64,000 bases of DNA from Compostibacter hankyongensis (GCF_039541075.1 NZ_BAABFN010000022.1:186001-250000); one strand, 5' to 3'; counted from the first letter of the stretch, positions 9,422-18,349 are shown. Notes: generated from the sequence alone by a model not told the origin. Translations and numbers: made by a program.

Positions 9422-11314
9422 TTGGATACACATCGTACAAAGACCGCACATCCGGGTTTATCCCTGAACGAGATTCATGGCTCGGTAGATACCACCGTCA
9501 ACGGAAGCCGTTGGAAACGGGTGCTGGCTTTTATCGGACCGGCTTATCTGGTAAGCGTGGGATATATGGACCCGGGCAACTGGGCGACCGACCTGGCGGG
9601 AGGCAGCCGTTACGGCTATACGTTGCTCTGGGTGCTGCTGATGAGTAACCTCATGGCCTTGCTGCTGCAAAGTCTCAGCGCCCGCCTGGGCCTGGTGCGG
9701 GGGCGGGACCTGGCCCAGGCCAACCGCGAAACCTATCCTCCCGTAACCAATTTTATATTATATCTGCTGGCAGAGGTAGCCATCGCGGCCTGCGACCTGG
9801 CAGAAGTGTTGGGTATGGCCATCGGGCTCAACCTGCTGTTTGGGCTGCCCCTGATCTGGGGGGTGCTGATTACCTTCCTGGACACCCTGCTGCTGCTGTA
9901 TCTCCAAAAGCTGGGGATGCGCAAGATGGAGCTCTTTATCATCAGTCTTATTGCCGTTATCGGATGCTGCTTCCTGGTGGAGCTGTTCCTGGCCCGGCCC
10001 CGGCCCGGGGAAGTGATCTCGGGTCTTTTGCCCAGCATCCCGGATGCGGAAGCCCTGTATATCGCCATCGGCATCATCGGCGCCACGGTGATGCCGCATA
10101 ACCTCTACTTGCATTCGGCGCTGGTGCAGACCCGCAAGATCAAAAAAGACGAAGCCTCGCTGCGGAGGGCCATACGGCTGAATGTGGCGGACAGCGCGAT
10201 CGCATTGAACCTCGCTTTTTTTGTCAATGCCGCCATCCTCGTGCTGGCGGCGGCCGTATTTTACAAAAGCGGTCATACCGGTATCGCCGAGCTCGGGGAT
10301 GCCCATCAACTGCTGGAACCGCTGCTGGGCAGCGCCTGGGCGCCCCGTCTTTTTGCTGTAGCCCTCATCGTGGCAGGACAAAGCTCTACCGTTACCGGCA
10401 CCCTGGCGGGTCAGATCGTGATGGAAGGCTATCTCAGGCTGCGCATCAACCCGGCGCTGCGCCGCATGATCACCCGTCTGCTGGCCATCATTCCGGCGGT
10501 GCTCACCATCCTGATCGCCGGGGAACAGCAGGTCGGGTCGTTGCTCATCTTCAGCCAGGTGCTGCTGAGCCTGCAGCTGGGCTTTGCCATTATCCCGCTT
10601 ATTCATTTTGTCAGCGATAAGCCTACTATGGGAAAGTTTGCCATCCGGCCCCTGACCCGCATCCTGGCCTGGCTGATCACCGCCATCCTGGTTTATCTGA
10701 ACCTGCGCATGGTCTACGGAACAGTGGCCGGGCAGCTGTTTGCCGCCGGCCACTGGGGCAGCAAGCTGCTTATCGCAGGCGCGGCCATACTTTTTCTGGT
10801 CTTGCTGCTGGTCACCTTCTGGTACCCGCTGCTCTCCAAACGGAAAACCGGGGGAGACACGCGTATCCACCCGGAGCATCTCCAGCTGGGGGATTTTGTA
10901 CAGCCAGTGTACGACCGCATCGCCATAGCATTGGATTTCAGCCGGAATGATGAAAAAACCATTTCCGCCGCCGTGGCCCAGGGCCATGCCGGCACGCACT
11001 ATCTGCTGATTCATGTGGTGGAAAGCGCTTCCGCACGGATGATGGAACAGGAAAGCGCCGATTATGAGTCCCAGCACGACCGGCAGCAGCTGGACACCTA
11101 TGTCAGATTGCTGGCTGAGCGCGGTCAGCGGGCAACGGGCTTCCTGGCGCACCACGGCCGCAGCCGCTCCATCGTCAGGATCGTCCGGGAACAACACGCC
11201 GACCTGCTGGTCATGGGCGGGCACGGGCACCGCGGATTCAAGGACTGGCTCTACGGAGAAACGGCCAGCCAGGTGGCACATGCCGTAAAAGTGCCGGTGC
11301 TGATCGTAAAATAA
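9422..11314 (+). CDS. mntH: Nramp divalent metal transporter (MntH) fused to a universal-stress domain
   Basis: 630 residues. The start is most likely TTG at 9422: a stop at 9410-9412 closes the frame upstream, no ATG occurs before residue 49, and the N terminus LSLNEIHGSVDT matches the usual beginning of Nramp proteins. Metal ligands are visible: Asp50 and Asn53 (DPGNWATD) and Ala221/Met224 (ATVMPHN), the set expected for Mn2+/Fe2+ selectivity. About 11 membrane helices run to residue 480. Residues about 496-630 are a UspA-like domain with the nucleotide-binding pattern G-x2-G-x9-G (GGHGHRGFKDWLYGE), though Glu replaces the final Ser/Thr. The role is proton-driven Mn2+ (or Fe2+) uptake, with the fused domain possibly regulatory. 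The operator at 9389-9408 suggests control by a DtxR/MntR family repressor. Confidence 0.93.
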   Translation: MDTHRTKTAHPGLSLNEIHGSVDTTVNGSRWKRVLAFIGPAYLVSVGYMDPGNWATDLAGGSRYGYTLLWVLLMSNLMALLLQSLSARLGLVRGRDLAQANRETYPPVTNFILYLLAEVAIAACDLAEVLGMAIGLNLLFGLPLIWGVLITFLDTLLLLYLQKLGMRKMELFIISLIAVIGCCFLVELFLARPRPGEVISGLLPSIPDAEALYIAIGIIGATVMPHNLYLHSALVQTRKIKKDEASLRRAIRLNVADSAIALNLAFFVNAAILVLAAAVFYKSGHTGIAELGDAHQLLEPLLGSAWAPRLFAVALIVAGQSSTVTGTLAGQIVMEGYLRLRINPALRRMITRLLAIIPAVLTILIAGEQQVGSLLIFSQVLLSLQLGFAIIPLIHFVSDKPTMGKFAIRPLTRILAWLITAILVYLNLRMVYGTVAGQLFAAGHWGSKLLIAGAAILFLVLLLVTFWYPLLSKRKTGGDTRIHPEHLQLGDFVQPVYDRIAIALDFSRNDEKTISAAVAQGHAGTHYLLIHVVESASARMMEQESADYESQHDRQQLDTYVRLLAERGQRATGFLAHHGRSRSIVRIVREQHADLLVMGGHGHRGFKDWLYGETASQVAHAVKVPVLIVK

Positions 11315-11326
11315 AGAGGCTTATCT

Positions 11327-12064
11327 CTACAGGCCCAGCACCGTCTTCAGCCGCGGATAACCGGTCTTGCTGACCGGAATATGTGCGCCGGTTTTCAGCA
11401 CCGCCACATAGCCCTCCTTCTCATAGGGGTCCAGCCGCGTGATATAGCTGATGTTCAGGATATAGGACCGGTGTACCCGTACGAACTGCTGCGGGGGCAG
11501 GGATTGCTCGAAGAACTGCATCGTCTTGTTCTTCAGGAAATGACCATCGGCGGTGTGCACCTTTACATAATCATCGGCCGCCTCGAGGTACTGCACATCC
11601 TGAAGAGGGATGATCTTGATGACATTGTTGATCTTCACGATAATGCGATGCTGCGGGCCGGCGTCTGACTCCATCTTTTCCAGCAGGGTCTTGACCTGCG
11701 TTTTCCCGGCGGCCGCCTGCTGCCGGAATTTTTCAACCGCCTTATCAAACCGCTCCCGCGAAAAGGGCTTTAGCAGATAGTCGACAGCGTTAGCCTCAAA
11801 GGCTCGGATGGCATACTCGTCGAATGCGGTGGCGAAGATCACACCGGGCGGCTCCTCCAGTAGCTCCAGCAGCTCAAAGCCGCTGATCTTCGGCATCTGT
11901 ATATCCAGGAACAGCAGATCGGGCTGGTGACGGGCAATGGCCTTCATGGCCTCAAAGCCGTCCCCGCACTCGGCTACAATCTCGAAATCCTGCAGGTTTT
12001 GCAGGTATTCCCTGATGACCGCCCTGGCCAGCGGCTCATCATCTATCAGGATTACTTTTGTCAT
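11327..12064 (-). CDS. LytTR family response regulator
   Basis: About 245 residues from the ATG at 12064 (MTKVILIDDEP); another ATG at 12070 would add two residues. The receiver domain covers the first 120 residues, with acidic pocket DDEP, phospho-acceptor Asp in LLFLDIQMP and Lys in YLLKPFS. A LytTR DNA-binding domain follows (IIVKINNVIKIIPLQDVQYLEAADDYVKV as the fold start, FVRVHRSYILN near the middle). It overlaps the end of the kinase gene by about 26 bases, so the two are translationally coupled. The regulator ends 12 bases from the convergent mntH gene. Targets are unknown; autoregulation of the LiaF-like operon is plausible. Confidence 0.93.
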   Translation of the reverse strand: MTKVILIDDEPLARAVIREYLQNLQDFEIVAECGDGFEAMKAIARHQPDLLFLDIQMPKISGFELLELLEEPPGVIFATAFDEYAIRAFEANAVDYLLKPFSRERFDKAVEKFRQQAAAGKTQVKTLLEKMESDAGPQHRIIVKINNVIKIIPLQDVQYLEAADDYVKVHTADGHFLKNKTMQFFEQSLPPQQFVRVHRSYILNISYITRLDPYEKEGYVAVLKTGAHIPVSKTGYPRLKTVLGL

Positions 12065-13100
12065 GTTCATAAAATAACGGAAATCTTATCACCACGGCAA
12101 ACGCGTCGGGTGTTGTATTGGTCTCTACCTGCGCAGCCTGACCAAAGAGCAGATGCAGGCGCCGCTTCACCGATTTGAGCCCGAAGCCGGTACCTTCCGG
12201 CATCTGCATATCGGGATCGTAAGGATTCATGATGGCGATCACCAGGTGACCGTCACGGACAATGGCCCGCAGGTGGATCCCTACCTGCTCGGTGGTGCCG
12301 TACAGTCCGAACTTGATCGCATTTTCCATCAGCGGCTGCAGGAGCAGGGGCGGCATCTTCGCCTTCAGCGCTTCCTCGGAAACATCGGAGCTGGTTTTCA
12401 GTCGGTGGCCGAAACGCACCTTTTCAATGTCCAGGTACAGCTGCAGGTACTGCAGCTCCTCCTCGAGGGGAATAAACTGGCTTTCTTCCCGCTTGAGGGT
12501 GCCCCGCAAAAAGTCAGACAGCTGCTGCACCATCTTGCGGGCCTCCTCGGGATGAACACAGATGAGTGCATTGATCGAGTTCAGGCTGTTGAATAAAAAA
12601 TGAGGCTGCAGCTGCTGCCGCAGCTTATACAGCTCCGCATCCTTGGCCATCTGCCGCAGGTCGGCCTCCCGGTCACGGCTTTCCTGCTGATCCTTCAGCA
12701 GGGTCCAAAGCAGGTTACCCATGGCAAAGAGCATGGTAAACAGCACAGAGAGCGCAAACCGCACCGGCAGGGTCTGGTGCAGCATGTCATCCCATTCCGG
12801 GGGATACAGCCCTTGCAGGATCAGGTAGTCCACCTTTATCCAGAGGAAGGACATGCCCACTACCAGCAAAAGGGCGAAAGGCAGCCGCCCGTAACCGGGC
12901 TGGTAAAAAGACAGCACATTTACGATGATGAACGTGCTGAAGGCCAGCAACCCGTTGCTGACCACGCTGTCGCTCACCGCCAGCAGCCAGGGCTGGTCGT
13001 ACCATAAGGCCAGCGTGATGGCCGTGGCCGCCGTCCAGATGACCCATTCAATGGCAAAGAATAAGCGAAACTCTTTTATGGACGGTGCCTGGGAAGCCAT
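12039..13100 (-). CDS. LytS-type sensor histidine kinase
   Basis: 353 residues. Four hydrophobic segments occupy roughly 12-130, with no obvious large extracellular sensor. The His_kinase (PF06580-like) segment has LQPHFLFNSLNSINALI with His167 as the predicted phosphorylated residue, and a C-terminal HATPase region (LLLQPLMENAIKFGL, then GTGFGLKSVKRRL). It feeds the LytTR regulator encoded immediately downstream and overlapping. The LiaF-like membrane protein lies 23 bases upstream in the same unit, so the three probably form an envelope-stress module. Such short-loop kinases often read the state of a partner membrane protein. Confidence 0.93.
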   Translation of the reverse strand: MASQAPSIKEFRLFFAIEWVIWTAATAITLALWYDQPWLLAVSDSVVSNGLLAFSTFIIVNVLSFYQPGYGRLPFALLLVVGMSFLWIKVDYLILQGLYPPEWDDMLHQTLPVRFALSVLFTMLFAMGNLLWTLLKDQQESRDREADLRQMAKDAELYKLRQQLQPHFLFNSLNSINALICVHPEEARKMVQQLSDFLRGTLKREESQFIPLEEELQYLQLYLDIEKVRFGHRLKTSSDVSEEALKAKMPPLLLQPLMENAIKFGLYGTTEQVGIHLRAIVRDGHLVIAIMNPYDPDMQMPEGTGFGLKSVKRRLHLLFGQAAQVETNTTPDAFAVVIRFPLFYEHDKSNPDR

Positions 13101-13123
13101 AGGGCATTATGCTCGTATTCAGG

Positions 13124-14101
13124 TTAATTACGGATATCTATTCCTCCGAAAAGGGCCGTACCGGTGATCAGCAGCACCTTTTTTCCGGATGTATCACCGG
13201 GATTGAGATAACGTTTATCCTCCACTCCGGCAAATATGGTGATGACGTTGCTGCGCACTTCCCATCCGGGCGGTACGGTAAGTTTGAGGCCACCGAAGAT
13301 GACCACTACATCCAGCACGGCGATGTCCGATTCCGAGAAATCGGCCTGCGCCAGGTTCAGCTCCGTACCGCCGAATACGGTAACGGCATCCCCTCCTTTA
13401 AAGTTTTTTGAAAATACGGTACGACGTATGCCGCAGAATACTGCAGCCGTATCCAGCCGGTCTTCGCCGGCCCTTACGCTTTCATGGGGTCCCCGCGCTT
13501 CAAATTTCTCTTCCCATTTTTCCCGGACATCCTCCCATTTTTCCTTCAGCGCATCCCATTCCGGACCCGTCTTCGGACCGTGTGTGTGCGTATGTGTATG
13601 CGCCCATGGCTTGGGACCCCAGGGACCGTGCCCCCGGCGTTTTTCCCATTCCTGCCAGTTCGAGGCCCGTTTCGGCCGGATAATGATGATCAGCCCGATC
13701 ACGATAATGATAAGCGGCCATATCAGCTGCCGGAAATGAAAGGTAAACTCCCAGATATTCTCCGACAGAAAACCGAAACCTATCAGCATCAGCACGATAG
13801 AGGCAATATCCCGGAACCGGTGTTTGATCCCCATAAAAAAGCCGACCAAAATGAGAATCATCGGCCAGGTAAACACCCAGGAAGGAATGGGAGCGCCTAG
13901 CTGAGCGGCGAGGTATACCAGTCCTATCCCCAGGATCACGATGCCGGACCACACGCTGTGGGACCGGTAACGGCGATTCATAAGCTCCCGCTGCCGTGCC
14001 GAAAAGGCAGCCGCCCGCCTCCGCAGCCGCTCTTCCCGCCGGGATGCCCCCGCCGGGTCCGATCCGCCTGCTTCTGGTTCTTTATGCATATCTTCTTCCA
14101 T
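13124..14101 (-). CDS. LiaF-like membrane protein with His-Thr repeat
   Basis: 325 residues (an ATG at 14089 is an alternative start). The N terminus is very basic and carries RREERLRRRAAAFSARQRE. Four membrane helices at about 50-142 match the LiaF transmembrane domain. A linker then contains HTHTHTH (168-174) and many Trp, Glu and Lys residues. Residues about 215-325 are a right-handed beta structure with repeated VFGGTEL / VIFGGLKL / TIFAGVE segments, as in LiaF-like C-terminal domains. Known LiaF proteins restrain a sensor kinase in the cell-envelope stress response of Firmicutes; here the kinase downstream is of LytS type. The His-Thr stretch is encoded by a GT-rich microsatellite-like tract at about 13575-13600 and could bind metal or vary in length. 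Confidence 0.8.
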   Translation of the reverse strand: MEEDMHKEPEAGGSDPAGASRREERLRRRAAAFSARQRELMNRRYRSHSVWSGIVILGIGLVYLAAQLGAPIPSWVFTWPMILILVGFFMGIKHRFRDIASIVLMLIGFGFLSENIWEFTFHFRQLIWPLIIIVIGLIIIIRPKRASNWQEWEKRRGHGPWGPKPWAHTHTHTHGPKTGPEWDALKEKWEDVREKWEEKFEARGPHESVRAGEDRLDTAAVFCGIRRTVFSKNFKGGDAVTVFGGTELNLAQADFSESDIAVLDVVVIFGGLKLTVPPGWEVRSNVITIFAGVEDKRYLNPGDTSGKKVLLITGTALFGGIDIRN

Positions 14102-14225
14102 TTCTTTTCGGTTTAATTTTCCACAAAGCTACCACCAACCGGGGCATACCTCCAATCTCAAACAGGTTACAGTATGCCGGCCGTCGGTAAACCGCGGCTT
14201 TTTGACGGTAAACGATCCGTAAAAA

Positions 14226-14894
14226 TCAGAGCTCCACAGTCACCATATCAGCGCCCGCTCCCAGCCGGTGCAATGCCTGCTTGACATCCTCCACCATCTG
14301 GTCCGGGCCGCAGACATAAAAAGGCTGGTCAAAGGAAGCTATATTTTCGCGAAGGTAGGTTTCGTCGATCCGGCGGTTATCCATGCCATCCGCCTTTTCA
14401 GATGTAAGGGTATTGACAAACGCCGGCCCCAGCATGCGCTCGAACTCATCTCGCAGGATAATGTCGCTTGCTGTCCGGTTAGAGAAAAGCAGGCGGTTGT
14501 TCCCCAGTTTCTCATCGCGCTGCAGCTGCCGGAAAATGGCAATAAAAGGCGTCACGCCGGCTCCGCCGGCTATAAAAGTACCTTCTCCCTTGTACTGTAT
14601 TGCGCCCCATACGTCGTGCAGCAGCAGCTCGTCGCCCGACTCGAGCTTGCCCAGCTGCTGTGTTACCCCGCCGTGATCATCATATATTTTGATCGTAAAC
14701 TCCAGGTGATCCCATTCATTGAGGCTGGTAAAGGTAAAAGGGCGTCTTTCCTCCCTCCAGCCCGACTTGGGGATGGACACTTCGGTGGCCTGACCGGGAA
14801 TAAACCGGTATCCTTCCGGCTTTTCCACCTTAAAGCAGCGGACATTGTGGGTGACCGGCGCTACGGATAGTATGCGTACAAGATGTTCTTCCAT
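14226..14894 (-). CDS. FAD-dependent oxidoreductase of the ferredoxin-NADP reductase fold
   Basis: 222 residues from the ATG at 14894 (MEEHLVRILS); an earlier in-frame start would add nine residues without support. The FAD-binding motif RPFTFTS is at 51-57 and the NAD(P)-binding GGAGVTPF at 110-117. The C terminus has FYVCGPDQMVEDV, the usual CGP pyridine-nucleotide loop. There is no 2Fe-2S domain, so it probably reduces a separate flavodoxin, ferredoxin or haem partner. Chitinophaga-like genomes annotate relatives as flavodoxin reductase. It is separated from the LiaF-like gene by 124 bases and divergent from the isocitrate dehydrogenase genes. Confidence 0.88.
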   Translation of the reverse strand: MEEHLVRILSVAPVTHNVRCFKVEKPEGYRFIPGQATEVSIPKSGWREERRPFTFTSLNEWDHLEFTIKIYDDHGGVTQQLGKLESGDELLLHDVWGAIQYKGEGTFIAGGAGVTPFIAIFRQLQRDEKLGNNRLLFSNRTASDIILRDEFERMLGPAFVNTLTSEKADGMDNRRIDETYLRENIASFDQPFYVCGPDQMVEDVKQALHRLGAGADMVTVEL

Positions 14895-14989
14895 AAACTG
14901 ACTTTTGGGGTAAGTTAGCACTTATTTGCTGCACCTGCAAGCCATGCCGCAGCCGGGCGCTGTGGCGCTGCCGCTCGGGGGAAATCCGT

Positions 14990-14997
14990 TACCTTTG
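14990..14997 (+). promoter_or_regulatory. Promoter -7 box (TACCTTTG) of icd
   Basis: TACCTTTG fits the Bacteroidota element TAnnTTTG, 31 bases before the icd ATG. No clear -33 TTTG is seen at the usual distance. Confidence 0.55.
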
Positions 14998-15028
14998 CGG
15001 CGGAAAATCGGCAATCAAATCAAAGACC

Positions 15029-16300
15029 ATGGAAGAACAGCCAATCAGCATGACGGAGGGCGGACTGCAGGTGCCGGATCACCCCCTCATCCCCTTTATC
15101 GAGGGCGATGGTATCGGCCCGGATATCTGGAAGGCCAGCGTACGCGTATTTGATGCGGCCGTTGAGCTGGCATACGGAGGCAGGCGGAAGATCTGCTGGA
15201 AAGAAGTGCTGGCCGGGGAAAAAGCCCATGCGCAAACCGGAGAATGGCTGCCGCAGGCCACCCTGGATGCCTTTAAGACCTACCGCATCGCCATCAAAGG
15301 CCCGCTGACCACGCCGGTTGGCGGCGGTATCCGCTCGCTGAACGTGGCCCTGCGCCAGGAGCTGGACCTCTATGCCTGCGTACGGCCGGTACGCTGGTAT
15401 CATGGAGTGCCCTCCCCCCTGCTGCACCCCGAGCGGGTGGACATGGTTATCTTCCGCGAAAATACCGAAGACATTTATGCCGGCATCGAATACCCGGCCG
15501 GGAGTCCCGAAGCGGCAAAGCTCAGGGATTTTCTGATCGGGGAAATGGGGGTAAAAAGCATACGGTTCCCGGACAGCGCGGCCTTCGGGATAAAGCCCGT
15601 ATCGCGCGAAGGCTCCGAAAGGCTGATCCGCTCGGCCATCGCCTATGCCATCGAACATCAGCGCCCCTCCGTAACGCTGGTCCACAAGGGCAATATCATG
15701 AAATATACCGAGGGGGGCTTCAAACAGTGGGGATACGAGCTGGCGGCCCGGGAGTTTGCCGGCCAGGTCTATACCTGGGAGCAATGGGAAAAAACCAAAG
15801 CAGCGGAGGGGGAAGAAGCCGCCAATAGAGCCATGCAGGTAGAGCTGGCGCAGGGAAAGATCCTGCTCAAGGACATCATCGCCGACAATTTCCTGCAGCA
15901 GATACTGCTGGCCCCGCAGGATTTTTCGGTGGTGGCCACCCTCAACCTGAACGGGGATTATATCTCCGACGCCCTGGCGGCATCCGTGGGCGGCATCGGG
16001 ATCGCCCCGGGCGCCAATATCAACTATACCACCGGCCATGCCGTGTTCGAAGCCACCCACGGCACCGCGCCCCGCTTCGCCGGAACAGACAGCATGAACC
16101 CCTCCTCCCTGCTGCTGAGCGGAGTAATGATGCTCGAATACATGAACTGGAAAGAAGCAGCGGCGTGCATTGTGCGGGGGCTGAGCCAGGCCATTATGCG
16201 CAAAAAAGTCACGATAGACTTCTACCGCCTCATGCCGCATGCCACCCTGCTTAAAACCAGCGAGTTCGCCGGCGAGATCATCAAGGAAATGCAGGTGTAA
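15029..16300 (+). CDS. icd: Isocitrate dehydrogenase, Escherichia coli-type (subfamily I)
   Basis: 423 residues. Oxidative decarboxylation of isocitrate to 2-oxoglutarate in the citric acid cycle. Family text is clear: IPFIEGDGIGPDIW near the N terminus, the substrate/phosphorylation loop GGGIRSLNVALRQELDLYACVRPVRW, the metal-binding NLNGDYISDALAASVGGIGIAPG and HGTAPRFAG near the C terminus. At the positions that in the E. coli enzyme fix NADP use (Lys344, Tyr345, Val351, Tyr391, Arg395) I read Arg, Phe, Met, Ile and Arg, a set unlike both the classical NADP and NAD enzymes, so coenzyme preference is uncertain. A second, unrelated-subfamily isocitrate dehydrogenase follows 102 bases downstream. 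Confidence 0.95.
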   Translation: MEEQPISMTEGGLQVPDHPLIPFIEGDGIGPDIWKASVRVFDAAVELAYGGRRKICWKEVLAGEKAHAQTGEWLPQATLDAFKTYRIAIKGPLTTPVGGGIRSLNVALRQELDLYACVRPVRWYHGVPSPLLHPERVDMVIFRENTEDIYAGIEYPAGSPEAAKLRDFLIGEMGVKSIRFPDSAAFGIKPVSREGSERLIRSAIAYAIEHQRPSVTLVHKGNIMKYTEGGFKQWGYELAAREFAGQVYTWEQWEKTKAAEGEEAANRAMQVELAQGKILLKDIIADNFLQQILLAPQDFSVVATLNLNGDYISDALAASVGGIGIAPGANINYTTGHAVFEATHGTAPRFAGTDSMNPSSLLLSGVMMLEYMNWKEAAACIVRGLSQAIMRKKVTIDFYRLMPHATLLKTSEFAGEIIKEMQV

Positions 16301-16402
16301 GCACAGCCCGGCGGGAAGGACGGTTATGCAATGCTGATCTTTATGATTATCTTCACGCCCCGTAAAAATGATTATCCTACAAGTATAAAATAGTCAAGAT
16401 TC

Positions 16403-17635
16403 ATGAGCAAAATCAAGGTTACCAACCCGGTCGTTGAGCTGGACGGGGATGAGATGACCCGCGTCATCTGGAAATTCATCAAGGACAAGCTGATCCTTCC
16501 TTACCTGGAGGTGGATATCAAATATTACGATCTCGGCATCGAAAGCCGCGACGCCACCGACGATCAGATCACCGTTGATGCCGCCAACGCCATCCGGGAA
16601 TACGGAGTAGGCATCAAATGCGCCACGATCACTCCCGATGAAGCGCGGGTAAAAGAATTCAACCTGAAGCAGATGTGGCGTTCGCCGAACGGCACCATCC
16701 GGAACATCCTGGACGGCACCGTTTTCCGCGAGCCGATCGTCATCAAAAATATCCCCCGGCTGGTGCCCAACTGGACCGCTCCCATCTGTATCGGCCGTCA
16801 TGCCTTCGGCGACCAGTACCGCGCTACCGACTTTGTGGTAAAAGGAAAAGGAAAGCTGACGATAAGGTTCGAACCGGAAAACGGCGAAGCCACCGAATAT
16901 GAAGTATATGATTTTAAAGGCGAAGGCGGCGTGGCCCTGGCCATGTACAATACCGATGAATCCATCCGCGGCTTTGCCCGCGCCTGCTTTAACCAGGCGT
17001 TGCTGAAAAAATGGCCGCTTTACCTCAGCACCAAAAATACCATCCTGAAGAAATACGACGGACGCTTTAAAGACCTCTTTCAGGAGATCTATGAAAACGA
17101 GTTCAAGGCCGAATTCGACAAGCAGGGACTTACCTACGAGCACCGCCTGATCGATGATATGGTGGCCAGCGCCCTCAAGTGGCATGGCAATTTTGTCTGG
17201 GCCTGCAAGAACTACGACGGGGATGTGCAAAGCGATACCGTGGCGCAGGGCTTCGGCTCCCTGGGTCTGATGACCTCCACCCTGGTATCCCCGGACGGCA
17301 AAACGCTCGAAGCAGAAGCCGCCCACGGCACCGTTACCCGCCACTACCGGCTGCACCAGCAGGGCAAGCCCACCAGCACCAATCCCATTGCCTCCATCTT
17401 CGCCTGGACACGCGGGCTGGAGTTTCGCGGCAGGCTGGACAATAATTCCGAGCTCGTGAACTTCTGCCACACCCTGGAACAGGTATGTATCGAAACGGTG
17501 GAAAGCGGCAAGATGACCAAGGACCTGGCCATCTGTGAGTATGGCAACAAAGTGGAGCACGGCACCCACTATCTCTATACCGAGGAGTTCCTGGACGCGC
17601 TGGACAGCGCATTAAAGGCCCGGTTGGACAAATAG
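16403..17635 (+). CDS. NADP-dependent isocitrate dehydrogenase, eukaryote-like (subfamily II)
   Basis: 410 residues, the usual length of the homodimeric type II enzyme. Characteristic text includes VVELDGDEMTRVIWKFIKDKLI at the start, CATITPDEARVKEF, LKQMWRSPNGTIRNILDGT (substrate loop), IDDMVASALKWHGNFVWACKNYDGDVQSD (metal site) and EAAHGTVTRHYR. It makes 2-oxoglutarate and NADPH from isocitrate in the cytoplasm. It shares its direction with the subfamily I gene. A weak -7-like TATCTTCA lies in the 102-base gap, so it may have its own promoter. The glutamine amidotransferase gene follows after 8 bases. Confidence 0.96.
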   Translation: MSKIKVTNPVVELDGDEMTRVIWKFIKDKLILPYLEVDIKYYDLGIESRDATDDQITVDAANAIREYGVGIKCATITPDEARVKEFNLKQMWRSPNGTIRNILDGTVFREPIVIKNIPRLVPNWTAPICIGRHAFGDQYRATDFVVKGKGKLTIRFEPENGEATEYEVYDFKGEGGVALAMYNTDESIRGFARACFNQALLKKWPLYLSTKNTILKKYDGRFKDLFQEIYENEFKAEFDKQGLTYEHRLIDDMVASALKWHGNFVWACKNYDGDVQSDTVAQGFGSLGLMTSTLVSPDGKTLEAEAAHGTVTRHYRLHQQGKPTSTNPIASIFAWTRGLEFRGRLDNNSELVNFCHTLEQVCIETVESGKMTKDLAICEYGNKVEHGTHYLYTEEFLDALDSALKARLDK

Positions 17636-17643
17636 CACACACC

Positions 17644-18339
17644 ATGGCACCGCTGCGGATCCGCTGTCTCCAGCATGTCGATTTCGAAGGCCCCGGCAGC
17701 ATTGCCGCCTGGGCGCAGGCGGCGGGGCACGTTTTCGAGATAACCCGCCTGTACAGGAATGATGCGCTTCCCGACCCGGAGGCGGTGGACTTCCTGGTCG
17801 TGATGGGCGGGCCCATGGGCGTCCATGACGAGCGGAAATATCCCTGGCTCAGCGCAGAGAAACAGTTTATCCGTCAGGTGATAGACCGCGGAAAGTCCGC
17901 CATCGGCATCTGCCTCGGCGCACAGCTGATGGCGGATGTGCTGGGAGCGGCTGTTTATCCCAATCCGCAAAAGGAGATCGGATGGTTCCCGGTGGAGCTC
18001 AGCACGGCTGGGAGACAGCATCCTTTGCTGGCCGGCTTCCCCGACCGTTTTTCCGCCTTTCACTGGCATGGCGACACCTTTGCCTTACCCGAGGGCGCGC
18101 TGCAGCTGGCCGGCTCGGCCGCCTGCGGGCAGCAGGCTTTTTTGTGGAGGGAACGCGTGTTGGGGATTCAGTTTCATCCGGAAGTCACGCCCGAAAGTCT
18201 GAAAGCGATGATGGCTGCCGGCCGCGACGAGCTGGTGGCGGATACCTGGGTGCAACCGGAAGCGGAAATACTTTCGGGATATACACCCGACAATATCCAG
18301 CGGTTTTCGGAACTGCTTTCTCATTTTTCCCGGCCTTAA
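17644..18339 (+). CDS. Class I glutamine amidotransferase (GMP-synthase-like, stand-alone)
   Basis: 231 residues. The GATase class I triad is present: Cys90 in GICLGAQLMA, His178 and Glu180 in FHPE. The oxyanion motif GGPMGVHDERKYPWL is typical of the stand-alone GMP synthase-like amidotransferase group, whose members hydrolyse glutamine or gamma-glutamyl compounds; there is no synthetase domain. Residues 138-144 (AFHWHGDTF) are also a hallmark of that group. It lies 8 bases after the second isocitrate dehydrogenase gene and 10 bases before the small transporter gene, so it is likely in the same transcript. Its substrate is unknown. Confidence 0.88.
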   Translation: MAPLRIRCLQHVDFEGPGSIAAWAQAAGHVFEITRLYRNDALPDPEAVDFLVVMGGPMGVHDERKYPWLSAEKQFIRQVIDRGKSAIGICLGAQLMADVLGAAVYPNPQKEIGWFPVELSTAGRQHPLLAGFPDRFSAFHWHGDTFALPEGALQLAGSAACGQQAFLWRERVLGIQFHPEVTPESLKAMMAAGRDELVADTWVQPEAEILSGYTPDNIQRFSELLSHFSRP

Positions 18340-18349
18340 AACTGCTGAT

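Noticed and set aside
9758..11281. Long open frame antisense to mntH (similar frames lie opposite icd, pheT and rny)
   Set aside because: These antisense frames mirror GC-rich coding sequence, have no recognisable domains and unbalanced His/Gln/Gly-rich composition.
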